50,366 nucleotides of DNA from contig JAXMAF010000032.1 of assembly GCA_046350555.1 (NCBI GenBank), forward strand, positions 1 to 50,366, in the 5' to 3' direction. The notes below the pieces were generated by a model. The model was not told where the DNA came from, made no database searches, and saw only the letters and a list, made by a program, of their open reading frames with translations. Within the stretch, counting starts at the first letter, position 1, and every line of letters begins with the position of its first letter. The translations under genes were made by a program, and so were the position numbers. The DNA is from JAXMAF01 sp046350555. GTDB lineage: Bacteria > Planctomycetota > Phycisphaerae > Phycisphaerales > SM1A02. Below are positions 34,104 to 41,992 of this stretch, in pieces.

Positions 34104-36164
34104 ATGCGTCCCCCATCGCCTTCCTGGCCCCACGCGACCCCGCCGTGGATCACGTTCGTGCTGTGCGTCGCCTTCGTGGCGCCGTCGACGATCGTGGGCG
34201 CTGTCGCGGCCCGCGCCGATGGTGGCACGGGAGAAGCGTCTGGCGACGATCCGCCCGGTGGCGCAGATGCTCGCGCTCCGGGCGGCGGCCCGCCGGCTGG
34301 CGCGCCGGAGCGCGGACCCGGCGGTGGACCGGGCGATGGACCAGGCGGGCCGTTCGGCGGTCCATTCGGCGGACCGGGCGGCCCGTTTGGCGGACCATTC
34401 GGTGGACCGGGCGGACCGGGCGGACCGATGTCCCAGGAGCGCAAGCTCGTCAAGCAGTTCGACACCGACGGCGATGGCCGGCTCGACGCGACCGAGCGCG
34501 CCGCGGCTCGCGCGTTCCTCAAGGCCGACGCCGGCGGCGGCCAGAATCGCAGGCCCGGTCGTGGTGGCGGTCCGCCCTTTGGTCCAGGTGGCGGTCCGCC
34601 CGGTGGTCGCACACAGGAGCCCGCGTCGCCGGGACCGCGCGTCGACGTCGCGCAGGTGAGGAACCATCCCGACGCGGATCTCTACGACCCGACCGTCTTT
34701 CGCACCTTCTTCCTCGACTTCGAGGACGAGGACTGGCAGGCCGAGCTGATCGACTTCTACAACACCGACGTCGAGGTGCCGGCGACCTTGACCGCCGACG
34801 GCGTGCGCTATCCCAACGTGGGCGTTCACTTCCGTGGCGCCTCGTCCTTCTTCATGGTGGCGCCGGAGCACAAGCGATCCTTCAACGTGTCGCTCGACTT
34901 CGTCGATCCCAAGCAGCGGCTGCACGGCCACAAGACGCTGAACCTGCTCAACTCCAACGGCGATCCGTCGTTCATGAGCTCGGTGCTCTACTCGCAGTTG
35001 GCGCGAGCGCACATCCCGGCGCCGCGCGCCAACTTCTCGAAGGTCGTCGTGAACGGCGAGAGCTGGGGCGTCTTCGTGAACATCGAGCAGTTCGACAAGG
35101 GATTCGTCGACGAGAACTACCCGGGCGGCGGTCCTGCCGGATCCAAGTCGTCCAAGGCCGCCGACGGCCACCAGGGGGCGCGCTGGAAGGTGAAGGGAAG
35201 CCCCAACGGCGCCTCGGGCCTCGACTACATCGGCGACGACCTCGACGCCTATCGCAAGCGGTACCAGATCAAGACGAAGGACGACGACCGCGACTGGGAG
35301 GCGCTGCGCGAACTCTGCCGCACGCTCAGCCAGACGCCGATCGAGGAGCTCGAGGCCGCGGTGAGGCCGATCCTCGATGTCGACGGCGTCCTCTGGTTCC
35401 TCGCGCTCGACGTGGCGCTCGTCAACAGCGACGGCTACTGGGTGCGCGCCAGCGACTTCAGCATCTATCGGGACCCGAAGGGCGTCTTTCACATCATCCC
35501 GCACGACATGAACGAGGCGTTCGCGCTCGAGGACGGTCCGCCTCCGGGCGGTCGCTTCCCAGGCGGACCAAGGCCGGGGCTGGGCCCCGACGGCGCCGGC
35601 CCCGAGAGGCCTGCATTCGATCGACCCGGTCCCGACCAAGCCCGTCCAGACCAACTCCGTCCAGACCAACTCCGCCCCGATGGAGCGCCGCCCGATCGAC
35701 CGCAGCGCGGTCCGGGACGCGGTCCGCGCATGCGTCCGCCCGGCGTCGAGCTCGATCCGCTGGTCGGCATGGACGACGCGCGCAAGCCGCTGCGCAGCCG
35801 GCTGCTCGCGGTGCCGAGGCTCCGCGCCGCGTACCTCGATCACATCCGCGCGATCGCCCATGATCTCGACTGGACGACGCTCGGTCCGATCGTCGCGGAG
35901 TATCGATCGCTGATCGCCGACGAGGTCAAGGCCGACACGCGCAAGTCGAGCTCGTTCGTCGAGTTCGAAGAGGCCACCGCGGACGACCTGCCGCCGGCGC
36001 CGGCCGAGGGCGGTCCCGCGCCCAAGAGCCTGCGCGGGTTCGCCGAGAAGCGTCGCGCCTATCTGCTCGCTCGCCTGGCCGCGCTCGAGGCCGAGTCCGC
36101 GCCGGCGGCGACGGCGCCGTCGACACCCGCCGCCGGCGCGACCGCCGCGCCGGGGCGTCCCTGA
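34104..36164 (+). CDS. CotH kinase family protein with EF-hand
   Basis: A 686-residue exported protein. A hydrophobic N-terminus (WITFVLCVAFVAPSTIVGAV) is followed by a Gly/Pro-rich linker built on GGPFGGP repeats, one EF-hand (DTDGDGRLDATE, about 120-131), another Gly-rich linker, and a CotH kinase-like domain (about 170-640): GVHFRGASS, HKTLNLLNSNGDPSFMSS, FSKVVVNGESWGVFVNIEQF and IIPHDMNEAF with its catalytic-type Asp. A 15-nt tandem repeat (RPDQL units) lies in an inserted Pro-rich loop. CotH proteins phosphorylate secreted proteins in spore formers. It heads an operon with VTC and DUF4956 genes, 30 bases downstream. Confidence 0.88.
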   Translation: MRPPSPSWPHATPPWITFVLCVAFVAPSTIVGAVAARADGGTGEASGDDPPGGADARAPGGGPPAGAPERGPGGGPGDGPGGPFGGPFGGPGGPFGGPFGGPGGPGGPMSQERKLVKQFDTDGDGRLDATERAAARAFLKADAGGGQNRRPGRGGGPPFGPGGGPPGGRTQEPASPGPRVDVAQVRNHPDADLYDPTVFRTFFLDFEDEDWQAELIDFYNTDVEVPATLTADGVRYPNVGVHFRGASSFFMVAPEHKRSFNVSLDFVDPKQRLHGHKTLNLLNSNGDPSFMSSVLYSQLARAHIPAPRANFSKVVVNGESWGVFVNIEQFDKGFVDENYPGGGPAGSKSSKAADGHQGARWKVKGSPNGASGLDYIGDDLDAYRKRYQIKTKDDDRDWEALRELCRTLSQTPIEELEAAVRPILDVDGVLWFLALDVALVNSDGYWVRASDFSIYRDPKGVFHIIPHDMNEAFALEDGPPPGGRFPGGPRPGLGPDGAGPERPAFDRPGPDQARPDQLRPDQLRPDGAPPDRPQRGPGRGPRMRPPGVELDPLVGMDDARKPLRSRLLAVPRLRAAYLDHIRAIAHDLDWTTLGPIVAEYRSLIADEVKADTRKSSSFVEFEEATADDLPPAPAEGGPAPKSLRGFAEKRRAYLLARLAALEAESAPAATAPSTPAAGATAAPGRP
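35643..35672 (+). repeat. 15-nt in-frame tandem repeat in cotH
   Basis: Two exact copies of cgtccagaccaactc (35643-35657 and 35658-35672), preceded by a degenerate copy. They code RPDQL units in a proline-rich loop. Confidence 0.85.
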
Positions 36165-36193
36165 GCAGCGGTCCTCCTCCGGGCCGATTCGGC

Positions 36194-36241
36194 CGTGACC
36201 CGACCCGTGACCCAACTCGTGACCCAACTCGCGACCCAGCC
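36194..36241 (+). repeat. 12-nt tandem repeat at the VTC gene start
   Basis: Four 12-base units, cg(t/c)gaccc.a.c, at 36194-36205, 36206-36217, 36218-36229 and 36230-36241; the middle two are identical. Each of the first three carries a GTG in the same frame, so the gene has three equivalent start candidates. Confidence 0.9.
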
Positions 36242-37196
36242 CCCGAGCGACAGCGCTCATGCATCGACCTTCCACGGTGCGGTGTCGCCATCGCTCGTCG
36301 CGCGCGGCGAGGCGGATGCGCCCGCCTTCGAGCTGAAGTTCCTTGTCGACGAGCCGACCGCGCTCGCCATCGAGGCGTGGGCGCGCCGCACGATGTCGCT
36401 CGATCCCCACGGCAGCCCGGCGCTCGGCGGGGCCTACGACACCGCGACGCTCTATCTCGACACGCCGGAGCTCGACGTCTATCACCGCAGCCCGAGCTAC
36501 AAGCGCCGCAAGTTCCGCATCCGTCGCTACGGGAGCGCCGCGTGGGTCTCGCTGGAACAGAAATCGAAGCGCGGCGATCGCGTGCGCAAGCGTCGATCGT
36601 CGGTGCCCCTGCACGAGTTGGGGCTCCTCACGGCGCTCTCGTCGCTCGAGCGGACTCGCGACGCCGCGCCTCCCGCCATCGATGCCGCCGGCGCGGCCTG
36701 GACGGCGGGCGGCGGGGAAAGCCAACCCGTCGGCGCCTGGCCGGGTGGTTGGTTCGGCGCGCGGATCGCCGGTCGCCGCCTGGTTCCGGCGTGCCTGGTG
36801 ACGAATCGACGCACCGCGCTCGTGGGTACGTGCGCGGAGGGGCCGCTGCGACTGACGATCGATCGCGACGTGCGAGGTCGCGCCTGCGATCCGGCGCCGA
36901 TCGGCGAGGCGCCGGGCCTTGGACGGGAAGACGGCCCGCCGCGGGATGTCGAATGGTCGTGGCGATCGATCACCTCGTCGCCGCCCGGAGCGGTCGAGGC
37001 CGACGGGGCCATTCCGCTCCTGCCGCGGGCCGCGATCCTCGAGCTCAAGTTCCTGCACGCGCTGCCGATTCCCTTCAAGCAGCTCGTCCGCGACTCCCGG
37101 CTCTCCCCGCAGAGCCTCTCCAAGTATCGTCTCTTCCGCGACGCGTTGGCGCGATCGCCGGATGGACGAAGCGGATCAGGGAGCGCCCGTGCCTGA
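36195..37196 (+). CDS. VTC-domain polyphosphate polymerase-like protein
   Basis: A 333-residue cytoplasmic VTC (tunnel-fold, triphosphate) domain. It begins FELKFLVDEPTALAIEAW at about residue 45 and includes TATLYLDTPELDVYHRS, RRKFRIRRYG, VSLEQKSKRGDRVRKRR (basic tunnel residues) and AILELKFLHALPIPFKQL with catalytic-type Glu and Lys at the end. VTC proteins make polyphosphate from ATP. The start lies in a 12-nt tandem repeat with three in-frame GTGs (36195, 36207, 36219), so its exact position is open and may vary. It overlaps the DUF4956 start by 35 bases. Neighbours CotH and DUF4956 form a recurrent trio. Confidence 0.85.
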   Translation: MTRPVTQLVTQLATQPPSDSAHASTFHGAVSPSLVARGEADAPAFELKFLVDEPTALAIEAWARRTMSLDPHGSPALGGAYDTATLYLDTPELDVYHRSPSYKRRKFRIRRYGSAAWVSLEQKSKRGDRVRKRRSSVPLHELGLLTALSSLERTRDAAPPAIDAAGAAWTAGGGESQPVGAWPGGWFGARIAGRRLVPACLVTNRRTALVGTCAEGPLRLTIDRDVRGRACDPAPIGEAPGLGREDGPPRDVEWSWRSITSSPPGAVEADGAIPLLPRAAILELKFLHALPIPFKQLVRDSRLSPQSLSKYRLFRDALARSPDGRSGSGSARA

Positions 37197-37860
37197 GTGG
37201 CTGACCACGACGTTCGCCGGCGACGCGCGCTTCACGCTCGCGCAGCTCGTCGGGCGCCAGCTCGTCGCGTTCACCCTCGGCTGCGTCGTCGCGGGGATCT
37301 ACCGGGTGACGCATGGCCGCCGCGGTCCCGAGTCGCGCGGGCTCATGGCGACGCTGGTCCTGCTGACGGTGCTCATCGGGATGATCTCGTCCGTCGTCGG
37401 CGACAACGTGGCGCGAGCCTTCAGTCTCGTCGGCGCACTCTCCATCGTGCGCTTCCGCACCGTCGTCGAGGACACGCGCGACACCGCCTTCGTGATCTTC
37501 GCCGTGGGCGTCGGCATGGCCGTCGGCGCCGGCTACCTCGCGGTGGCGCTCGTCTGCATTCCCGTCGCGGGACTTGCCGCGTTCCTCTTCCGGCCCCGCA
37601 GCCTCGACGCGGCGACGGAGGTCGATCGAACGCTCGTCCTGCGCGTCGGCGCCGCCTATGCCGACGATCCACTCGCACGCGACGTCATGGAGGCGCACGC
37701 GAGCTCGCTGCGCCTCGTCTCCGTCTCGACCGCGCGGCAAGGCGCCACGTTCGAGAAGGCGTTCGCGATCCGGCTGCGCCGCGCGGACGCCGCGACGAGG
37801 CTCGTGACGGAGCTGACCGCCCTCGAAGGCGTGCAAGGCGTCGAGCTGCGACCAGCCTGA
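37162..37860 (+). CDS. DUF4956 membrane protein
   Basis: About 232 residues with four hydrophobic helices (LVAFTLGCVVAGIYRV; LMATLVLLTVLIGMISSVVG; TAFVIFAVGVGMAVGAGYLA; ALVCIPVAGLAAFLF) and the family signature ARAFSLVGALSIVRFRTVVE DTRDTAFV. A cytoplasmic ferredoxin-like tail follows. Function is not established; the constant pairing with VTC proteins suggests a membrane partner for the polymerase. ATG 37162 is inside the end of the VTC gene; GTG 37189 (VPEWL) is an alternative. Confidence 0.88.
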   Translation: MDEADQGAPVPEWLTTTFAGDARFTLAQLVGRQLVAFTLGCVVAGIYRVTHGRRGPESRGLMATLVLLTVLIGMISSVVGDNVARAFSLVGALSIVRFRTVVEDTRDTAFVIFAVGVGMAVGAGYLAVALVCIPVAGLAAFLFRPRSLDAATEVDRTLVLRVGAAYADDPLARDVMEAHASSLRLVSVSTARQGATFEKAFAIRLRRADAATRLVTELTALEGVQGVELRPA

Positions 37861-37887
37861 CGGAACCGCCGGCTGTACGATCCGCGC

Positions 37888-38208
37888 ATGGCATGGGTCT
37901 ATCTGTTCGTGGCCGGACTCTTCGAGATCGGCTGGCCGCTCGGGCTCAAGGTGGCGCAGGCTCCGGAGCGTCGTGTCACGGGCATCCTCATCGCGGTCCT
38001 CGGCATGGCGGTGAGCGGCACGCTCCTCTGGCTGGCGCAGCGCACCATTCCGATCGGCACGGCCTATGCGGTGTGGACGGGGATCGGCGCGGCGGGCGCC
38101 TTCTGCGTCGGCATCTGGTTCTTCCACGACGCCGTCACCGCCATGCGCATCGGATCGGTGGCGCTCATCATCGCGGGCGTCGTCGGATTGCGCATCTCGC
38201 ACGGGTGA
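37888..38208 (+). CDS. SMR transporter, Gdx/SugE type
   Basis: A 106-residue small multidrug resistance protein with four helices. The essential Glu is in FEIGWPLGL (residue 13), and GTAYAVWTGIGAAGAF is the mark of the SugE/Gdx branch, which exports guanidinium. No guanidine riboswitch fits in the 27-base gap after the DUF4956 gene, so it is probably transcribed with the CotH operon. Confidence 0.9.
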   Translation: MAWVYLFVAGLFEIGWPLGLKVAQAPERRVTGILIAVLGMAVSGTLLWLAQRTIPIGTAYAVWTGIGAAGAFCVGIWFFHDAVTAMRIGSVALIIAGVVGLRISHG

Positions 38209-38367
38209 GCGCGGTCAGCGCGTCGACGTCCATTGGAATCCGCGCGAGGTGGACCGGCGGCGCGCGACGCCGGGGTGTTGACGCTCGCGCCGAGCGCATT
38301 TAACGTACGGGTCGCGCGAGAGGTGCTCGCGCTGCCCGCGCTCGTCGCCCCGCTCGGAGAACCGTCC

Positions 38368-39318
38368 ATGCCGCTTGGTGCAAGTCTCCTGCTCGCCATT
38401 GCTCAGCTTCAGGTCTCGCAGCCGGCCGAGGCGAGCGCGTCGACACAGGTGGTCTCCGGAGAGGTCGCGGTCGCGGCGGCGCTGCCCTCCGCGCAGGGCG
38501 CTCCGGCAACCACGGCGCCGCCCGCGGCGGCTCCGCCGGCGACCGCTTCTCCAGCGACCGCTCCTCCGGGCTCGGCATCCGCCGTTCCGGCGCACGACGA
38601 GAACCACTGGTGGTTCCAGCCGAGCCTCGCCCTCTGGCTTCCGGGCGCCGACGGCACCGTGGGTGTGCGCGGCCAGAAGACGACCGTCAACAAGTCGTTC
38701 ATCGACGTCCTCGACGATTCCAGCACCGTCTTCGGCTTCGGCGGAACGCTCGACTTCGGCTATGACAAGATCGGCGGCTTCATCAACGGCTACTACGCAC
38801 AGATCAACGTCAACGACATCACGGTGCCGCTGGGCACCGCGGACATCCACACCGACTACTCGATCATGGGCTTCGGCGTCTCCTACGAGATCGGGCGATG
38901 GCGCATGGGCGACACGGTCGACGCCCACGGCGTTCCGCGCGACCTGACGCTTCGCGCCACGGCGGGCGGTCGCTGGACCAACGTGAGCGCCGATCTCCGC
39001 CCCGCCATGCTCCCCAGCAAGTCCCAGTCCAAGGGATGGGTCGACCCGACCATCGGCGCCGACGTCCGCATCCCGCTCGGCAGGGACTTCTCCCTCGTCG
39101 GCGTCGGCGACATCGGCGGCTTCGGCGCCGCCTCCCAGTTCACGTGGTCCGCGGCGCTCCTCTTCTCCTGGGACTTCTACATCGATCGCTTCCCGTCCTC
39201 GCTGCAACTGGGATATCTCGCCGTCGGCGACGACTACCAGAGCGGCACCGGCGACTCGGCGTTCGTGTGGGACATGATCCTGCACGGCATCATCCTGAAC
39301 TGGTCGGTCCGCTTCTGA
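38368..39318 (+). CDS. Outer-membrane beta-barrel protein
   Basis: A 316-residue exported protein: signal peptide MPLGASLLLAIAQLQ, then an Ala/Pro/Thr-rich linker, then a barrel of alternating aromatic strands (WWFQPSLALWLP, VFGFGGTLDFGYDKIGGFIN, FTWSAALLFSWDFYI) ending in SVRF, the terminal Phe being typical of outer-membrane barrels. Related sequences are annotated as porin-like proteins of unknown function. ATG 38368 is chosen because GGAG lies eight bases upstream and the signal starts there. The stop overlaps the thioredoxin start (TGATG). Confidence 0.78.
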   Translation: MPLGASLLLAIAQLQVSQPAEASASTQVVSGEVAVAAALPSAQGAPATTAPPAAAPPATASPATAPPGSASAVPAHDENHWWFQPSLALWLPGADGTVGVRGQKTTVNKSFIDVLDDSSTVFGFGGTLDFGYDKIGGFINGYYAQINVNDITVPLGTADIHTDYSIMGFGVSYEIGRWRMGDTVDAHGVPRDLTLRATAGGRWTNVSADLRPAMLPSKSQSKGWVDPTIGADVRIPLGRDFSLVGVGDIGGFGAASQFTWSAALLFSWDFYIDRFPSSLQLGYLAVGDDYQSGTGDSAFVWDMILHGIILNWSVRF

Positions 39319-39800
39319 TGAGGACGCTCGTGAAGGTCGGCTTCATCGCCGCCGCGATCCTCGTGGCCATGGTGGGCACAGCCTGGATCGCGGCGCTGCC
39401 TCCGGTGCGAGGATCCGCCGAGGCGAGCGCGGCGATGGCCTCGATGTCGACGGATGGTGCTGACGAAGGCGTCGGCCGGCGAACGCTTCACCTGACCGAC
39501 GCCAACTTCGAGCACGCTCGCGGCGGCGAAGGCGCCGGTGCTCGTCGACTTCTGGGCATACGTGGTGCGGTCCATGCCGCGCGCTCCGCGCCTGACCATC
39601 GATGCCACGGCCGCCGAAGCGGAAGGGCCGCTGGATGGTCGTCAAGGTCAACGTCGACGAGGCGCGCTGAGTGGCGCGCAGCACGACGTCCAGGCTCCAT
39701 TCCGACCCTGGTCGCCTTCCACGACGGCAAGCCAACCGACCGCCTCGTCGGCACGGTTCCCCGGGAGACGATCATCGATCGCCTGATCGAGACCAAGTGA
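39318..39800 (+). pseudogene. Membrane-anchored thioredoxin, frameshifted
   Basis: ATG 39318 starts MRTLVKVGFIAAAILVAMVG, a membrane anchor, then LTDANFEHA. The thioredoxin fold continues in shifted frames: KAPVLVDFWAY, then WCGPCRALR at 39561-39587 in another frame, TIDATAAEAEG, WMVVKVNVDEAR, and IPTLVAFHDGKPTDRLVGTV to the stop at 39800. At least five one-base shifts lie within 300 bases, yet the active site WCGPC is exact. Read errors are more likely than decay. Role: thiol exchange outside the cytoplasm, or in the arsenate reductase cycle by inference only. Confidence 0.7.
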
Positions 39801-39850
39801 ACCGGCCACCGCCGAGAGCGCACCGGGTTCGACGGCTGCCGATTCCCCCG

Positions 39851-40472
39851 TCACCCCACCTCGACGACCACCGCGCGCCTCCGCTCGAGCGCGTCCACCA
39901 CGATCGTCTCGTCCGCGCTGAGCCGCACGGCATCCACCGGAGCAAGGCGCACTCGACGCCGTCGATGCGCGCGACGACCGCGGCCGTGAAACGCCACGAC
40001 AAGCCGTTCGCGCACCTGGACCTTCCCCGGCGCCGGAGAAGGGTGACCGCGAAGCCTCGCCGGGATGCGCCACCACCAGCGTCCGCCGTGGCCACGGCCC
40101 GGTCGGTCATCACGTTGAAGTCGCGCACGGGACCGTCGACGAGCCGACAGTGCACCGGCGTCTCGCCCGCGAACCGGATCGGCTCGAACGGTCGATCGAT
40201 GCGCTCCACGGCGCGTCGCCGAGCCGCAGGTCCATTCCGGCGCTCGTCGACGAGCATCAGCATCCGGTCGACGCCCGGATACGCGGAGAACGGCGACGGT
40301 CTCGACGTGAGCGACGCTGACGCGCAGGCGAAGCCATGGCTCGTCGCGTCGCCCGGCGCGCCACGTCGCCGGGCGGAAGCGGCAGCACCACGATCTCGTC
40401 GGTCGCGCCGCAGCCATTGCGCCATGGGACGCGGCGATGCGCCGAGGCCGGGAGCAGGAGCGCCATCGCCAA
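39851..40472 (-). pseudogene. HutD/Ves family protein, frameshifted
   Basis: A cupin-like HutD protein. Pieces in order on the minus strand: VPWRNGCGATDEIVVLPLPP, EPWLRLRVSVAHVET, PFSAYPGVDRMLMLVD, PFEPIRFAGETPVHCRLVDG PVRDFNVMTDRA, FTAAVVARIDGVECAL and SADETIVVDALERRRAVVVE. These match the family's WKNGGG start, SIAxV, GPFSxFPGVDR and GPVxDLNVM motifs. At least four frame changes are required. The start near 40472 is uncertain. HutD is a nutrient- or histidine-linked protein of poorly known action. It is divergent from the ClC gene. Confidence 0.65.
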
Positions 40473-40533
40473 CCGTACGCGCCCGTACGAGCGCCGCGCT
40501 CGCTACATTGCCCGGCGCTCCGTCCGCGTCGCC

Positions 40534-41889
40534 ATGACCGCTCTTCCCCAATCGTCCCGGCCTCCCGCCCTCGCGCCCACCCCGACGCCCGCCTCGACTC
40601 CAACGCTGCGCCACATCGTGCTCTGCGCCGCGACGGGGCTGCTGACCGGCCTGGTCGCCGTCGCCTTCCGCCGATGCCTCGATCTGGTCTCCGGGCTTCG
40701 TGCCGAGACGGCCGACGCGGTCCGCGCAGGAAGCGTGTGGGGGCTCGTCGCCCTCGGCGTCGGCGCCGGCGCCATCGGCTGGCTGCTCGGCTGGAGCATG
40801 AGGCGGTTCGCGCCGGAATGCGCCGGCAGCGGCATCCCGCATGTCGAGGCGGTCCTCGCCCAGCGGCGCGTCATGCGCTGGCGGCGCGTGCTGCCGGCCA
40901 AGTTCTTCGGCGGCGTGACGGCGGTCGGCATCGGGCTCTCGCTCGGTCGCGAGGGACCGACCGTGCAGATGGGCGCGGCGATCGCCCAGTCGATGAACTC
41001 GCTTCGGCCGCAGACGCCCGAGTCGCTGCGCGCCCTGATCGCGTGCGGCGCCGGCGCCGGGCTCGCCGCCGCGTTCAACGCCCCGCTCGCCGGGCTCGCC
41101 TTCGTCTTCGAGGAGCTTCGCCGGGTCCTCGCCGGGGCGTCGCTGCTGGGGGCGATGACCAGCGCCGTCGCGGCGGTCCTCGTCACGACGTGGCTGCTCG
41201 GCGGCGAGCCGATCATCGACGTCGGCCGGATCGTCCCGGCGCCTGAACCCCTGGTCGTCGCCGCCCCGGCGCTGGTCGTCTGGTCCGTCCTCGCGGGCGT
41301 CGCCGCCGGGACGGTCGGAGCGCTCTTCAACGTCGCCATCGTCACGTCGACCCGCGTCGCCTCGCTCGTTCCGCGACGACACGCGCCCTTCCTTCCGGCG
41401 CTCGCCTGCGCGCTCGCGGCGCTCGTCGCGGTGCGCCTCCCCGACGCGGTCGGCGACGGACTTGCCGTGGTGAACGACGTGCTCCGGTGGAGCGCCAAGG
41501 CGTGGTCCGCCCTCGCGATCCTCGCGACGGCGCGCTTCGCGATGACCGTCGTGAGCTACGGATGCGGCGCGCCGGGCGGGATCTTCGCGCCATTGCTGCT
41601 CATCGGCGCCCTCGTCGGCGCGCTCACCGGTCACGCCGTGGCGGCGCTGGATCCATCCATGGCGGCGCACGAGCAGGTCTTCGGCCTCCTGGGCATGGCC
41701 GCCGTCTTCACGGCGTCGGTGCGCGCCCCCCTCACCGGCGTGCTGCTGATCGTCGAGATGTCCAACGACGCCCACGCGGTGCTCGCGCTCGCCGTCGCGA
41801 GCGCCGCGGCGTTCCTCGTCGCCGAGGCGCTGCGCTCGCCGCCGATCTACGAATCGCTGCTGGCGATCGAGCTCGAGCGCGACGAATGA
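40534..41889 (+). CDS. clcA: ClC-type chloride/proton antiporter
   Basis: A 451-residue ClC protein without CBS domains. The four anion-path motifs are seen: GSGIPH, GREGPT with the gating Glu, GCGAPGGIFAP, and a Tyr in PPIYESLL. The internal proton Glu is present in FNAPLAGLAFVFEEL, which marks an exchanger rather than a channel. About a dozen hydrophobic helices are evident. ATG 40534 (MTALPQSSRP) is preferred to the upstream open frame, which has no protein character. ClC exchangers help in acid resistance. Confidence 0.9.
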   Translation: MTALPQSSRPPALAPTPTPASTPTLRHIVLCAATGLLTGLVAVAFRRCLDLVSGLRAETADAVRAGSVWGLVALGVGAGAIGWLLGWSMRRFAPECAGSGIPHVEAVLAQRRVMRWRRVLPAKFFGGVTAVGIGLSLGREGPTVQMGAAIAQSMNSLRPQTPESLRALIACGAGAGLAAAFNAPLAGLAFVFEELRRVLAGASLLGAMTSAVAAVLVTTWLLGGEPIIDVGRIVPAPEPLVVAAPALVVWSVLAGVAAGTVGALFNVAIVTSTRVASLVPRRHAPFLPALACALAALVAVRLPDAVGDGLAVVNDVLRWSAKAWSALAILATARFAMTVVSYGCGAPGGIFAPLLLIGALVGALTGHAVAALDPSMAAHEQVFGLLGMAAVFTASVRAPLTGVLLIVEMSNDAHAVLALAVASAAAFLVAEALRSPPIYESLLAIELERDE

Positions 41890-41992
41890 CGTCCGGGCTC
41901 GCCATGGCCGTGCCGCGCCTCGGCATCGCCACGCGTGCGCGCCTGGCGTCGGGCGCCGTTCCCGCCAATCGTCGGGATCCGGGCCGCGTCCG

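Noticed and set aside
32760..37058. A very long open frame on the minus strand, over 1,400 codons
   Set aside because: Most of it is antisense to cotH, VTC and DUF4956 and is Arg/Ala-rich without domain patterns. Only the last part, inside 32.7-33.5 kb, is real MFS sequence.
37858..37887. Guanidine riboswitch before the SMR gene
   Set aside because: Only 27 bases separate the genes, too short for any known guanidine riboswitch class.
39561..39600. Programmed ribosomal frameshift in the thioredoxin gene
   Set aside because: At least five shifts in 300 bases in both directions and no slippery heptamer; sequencing indels explain it better.
41890..41992. Terminator between clcA and the beta-helix gene
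   Set aside because: Only a 4-base stem (GGCG...CGCC) was found, no better than chance at this GC.
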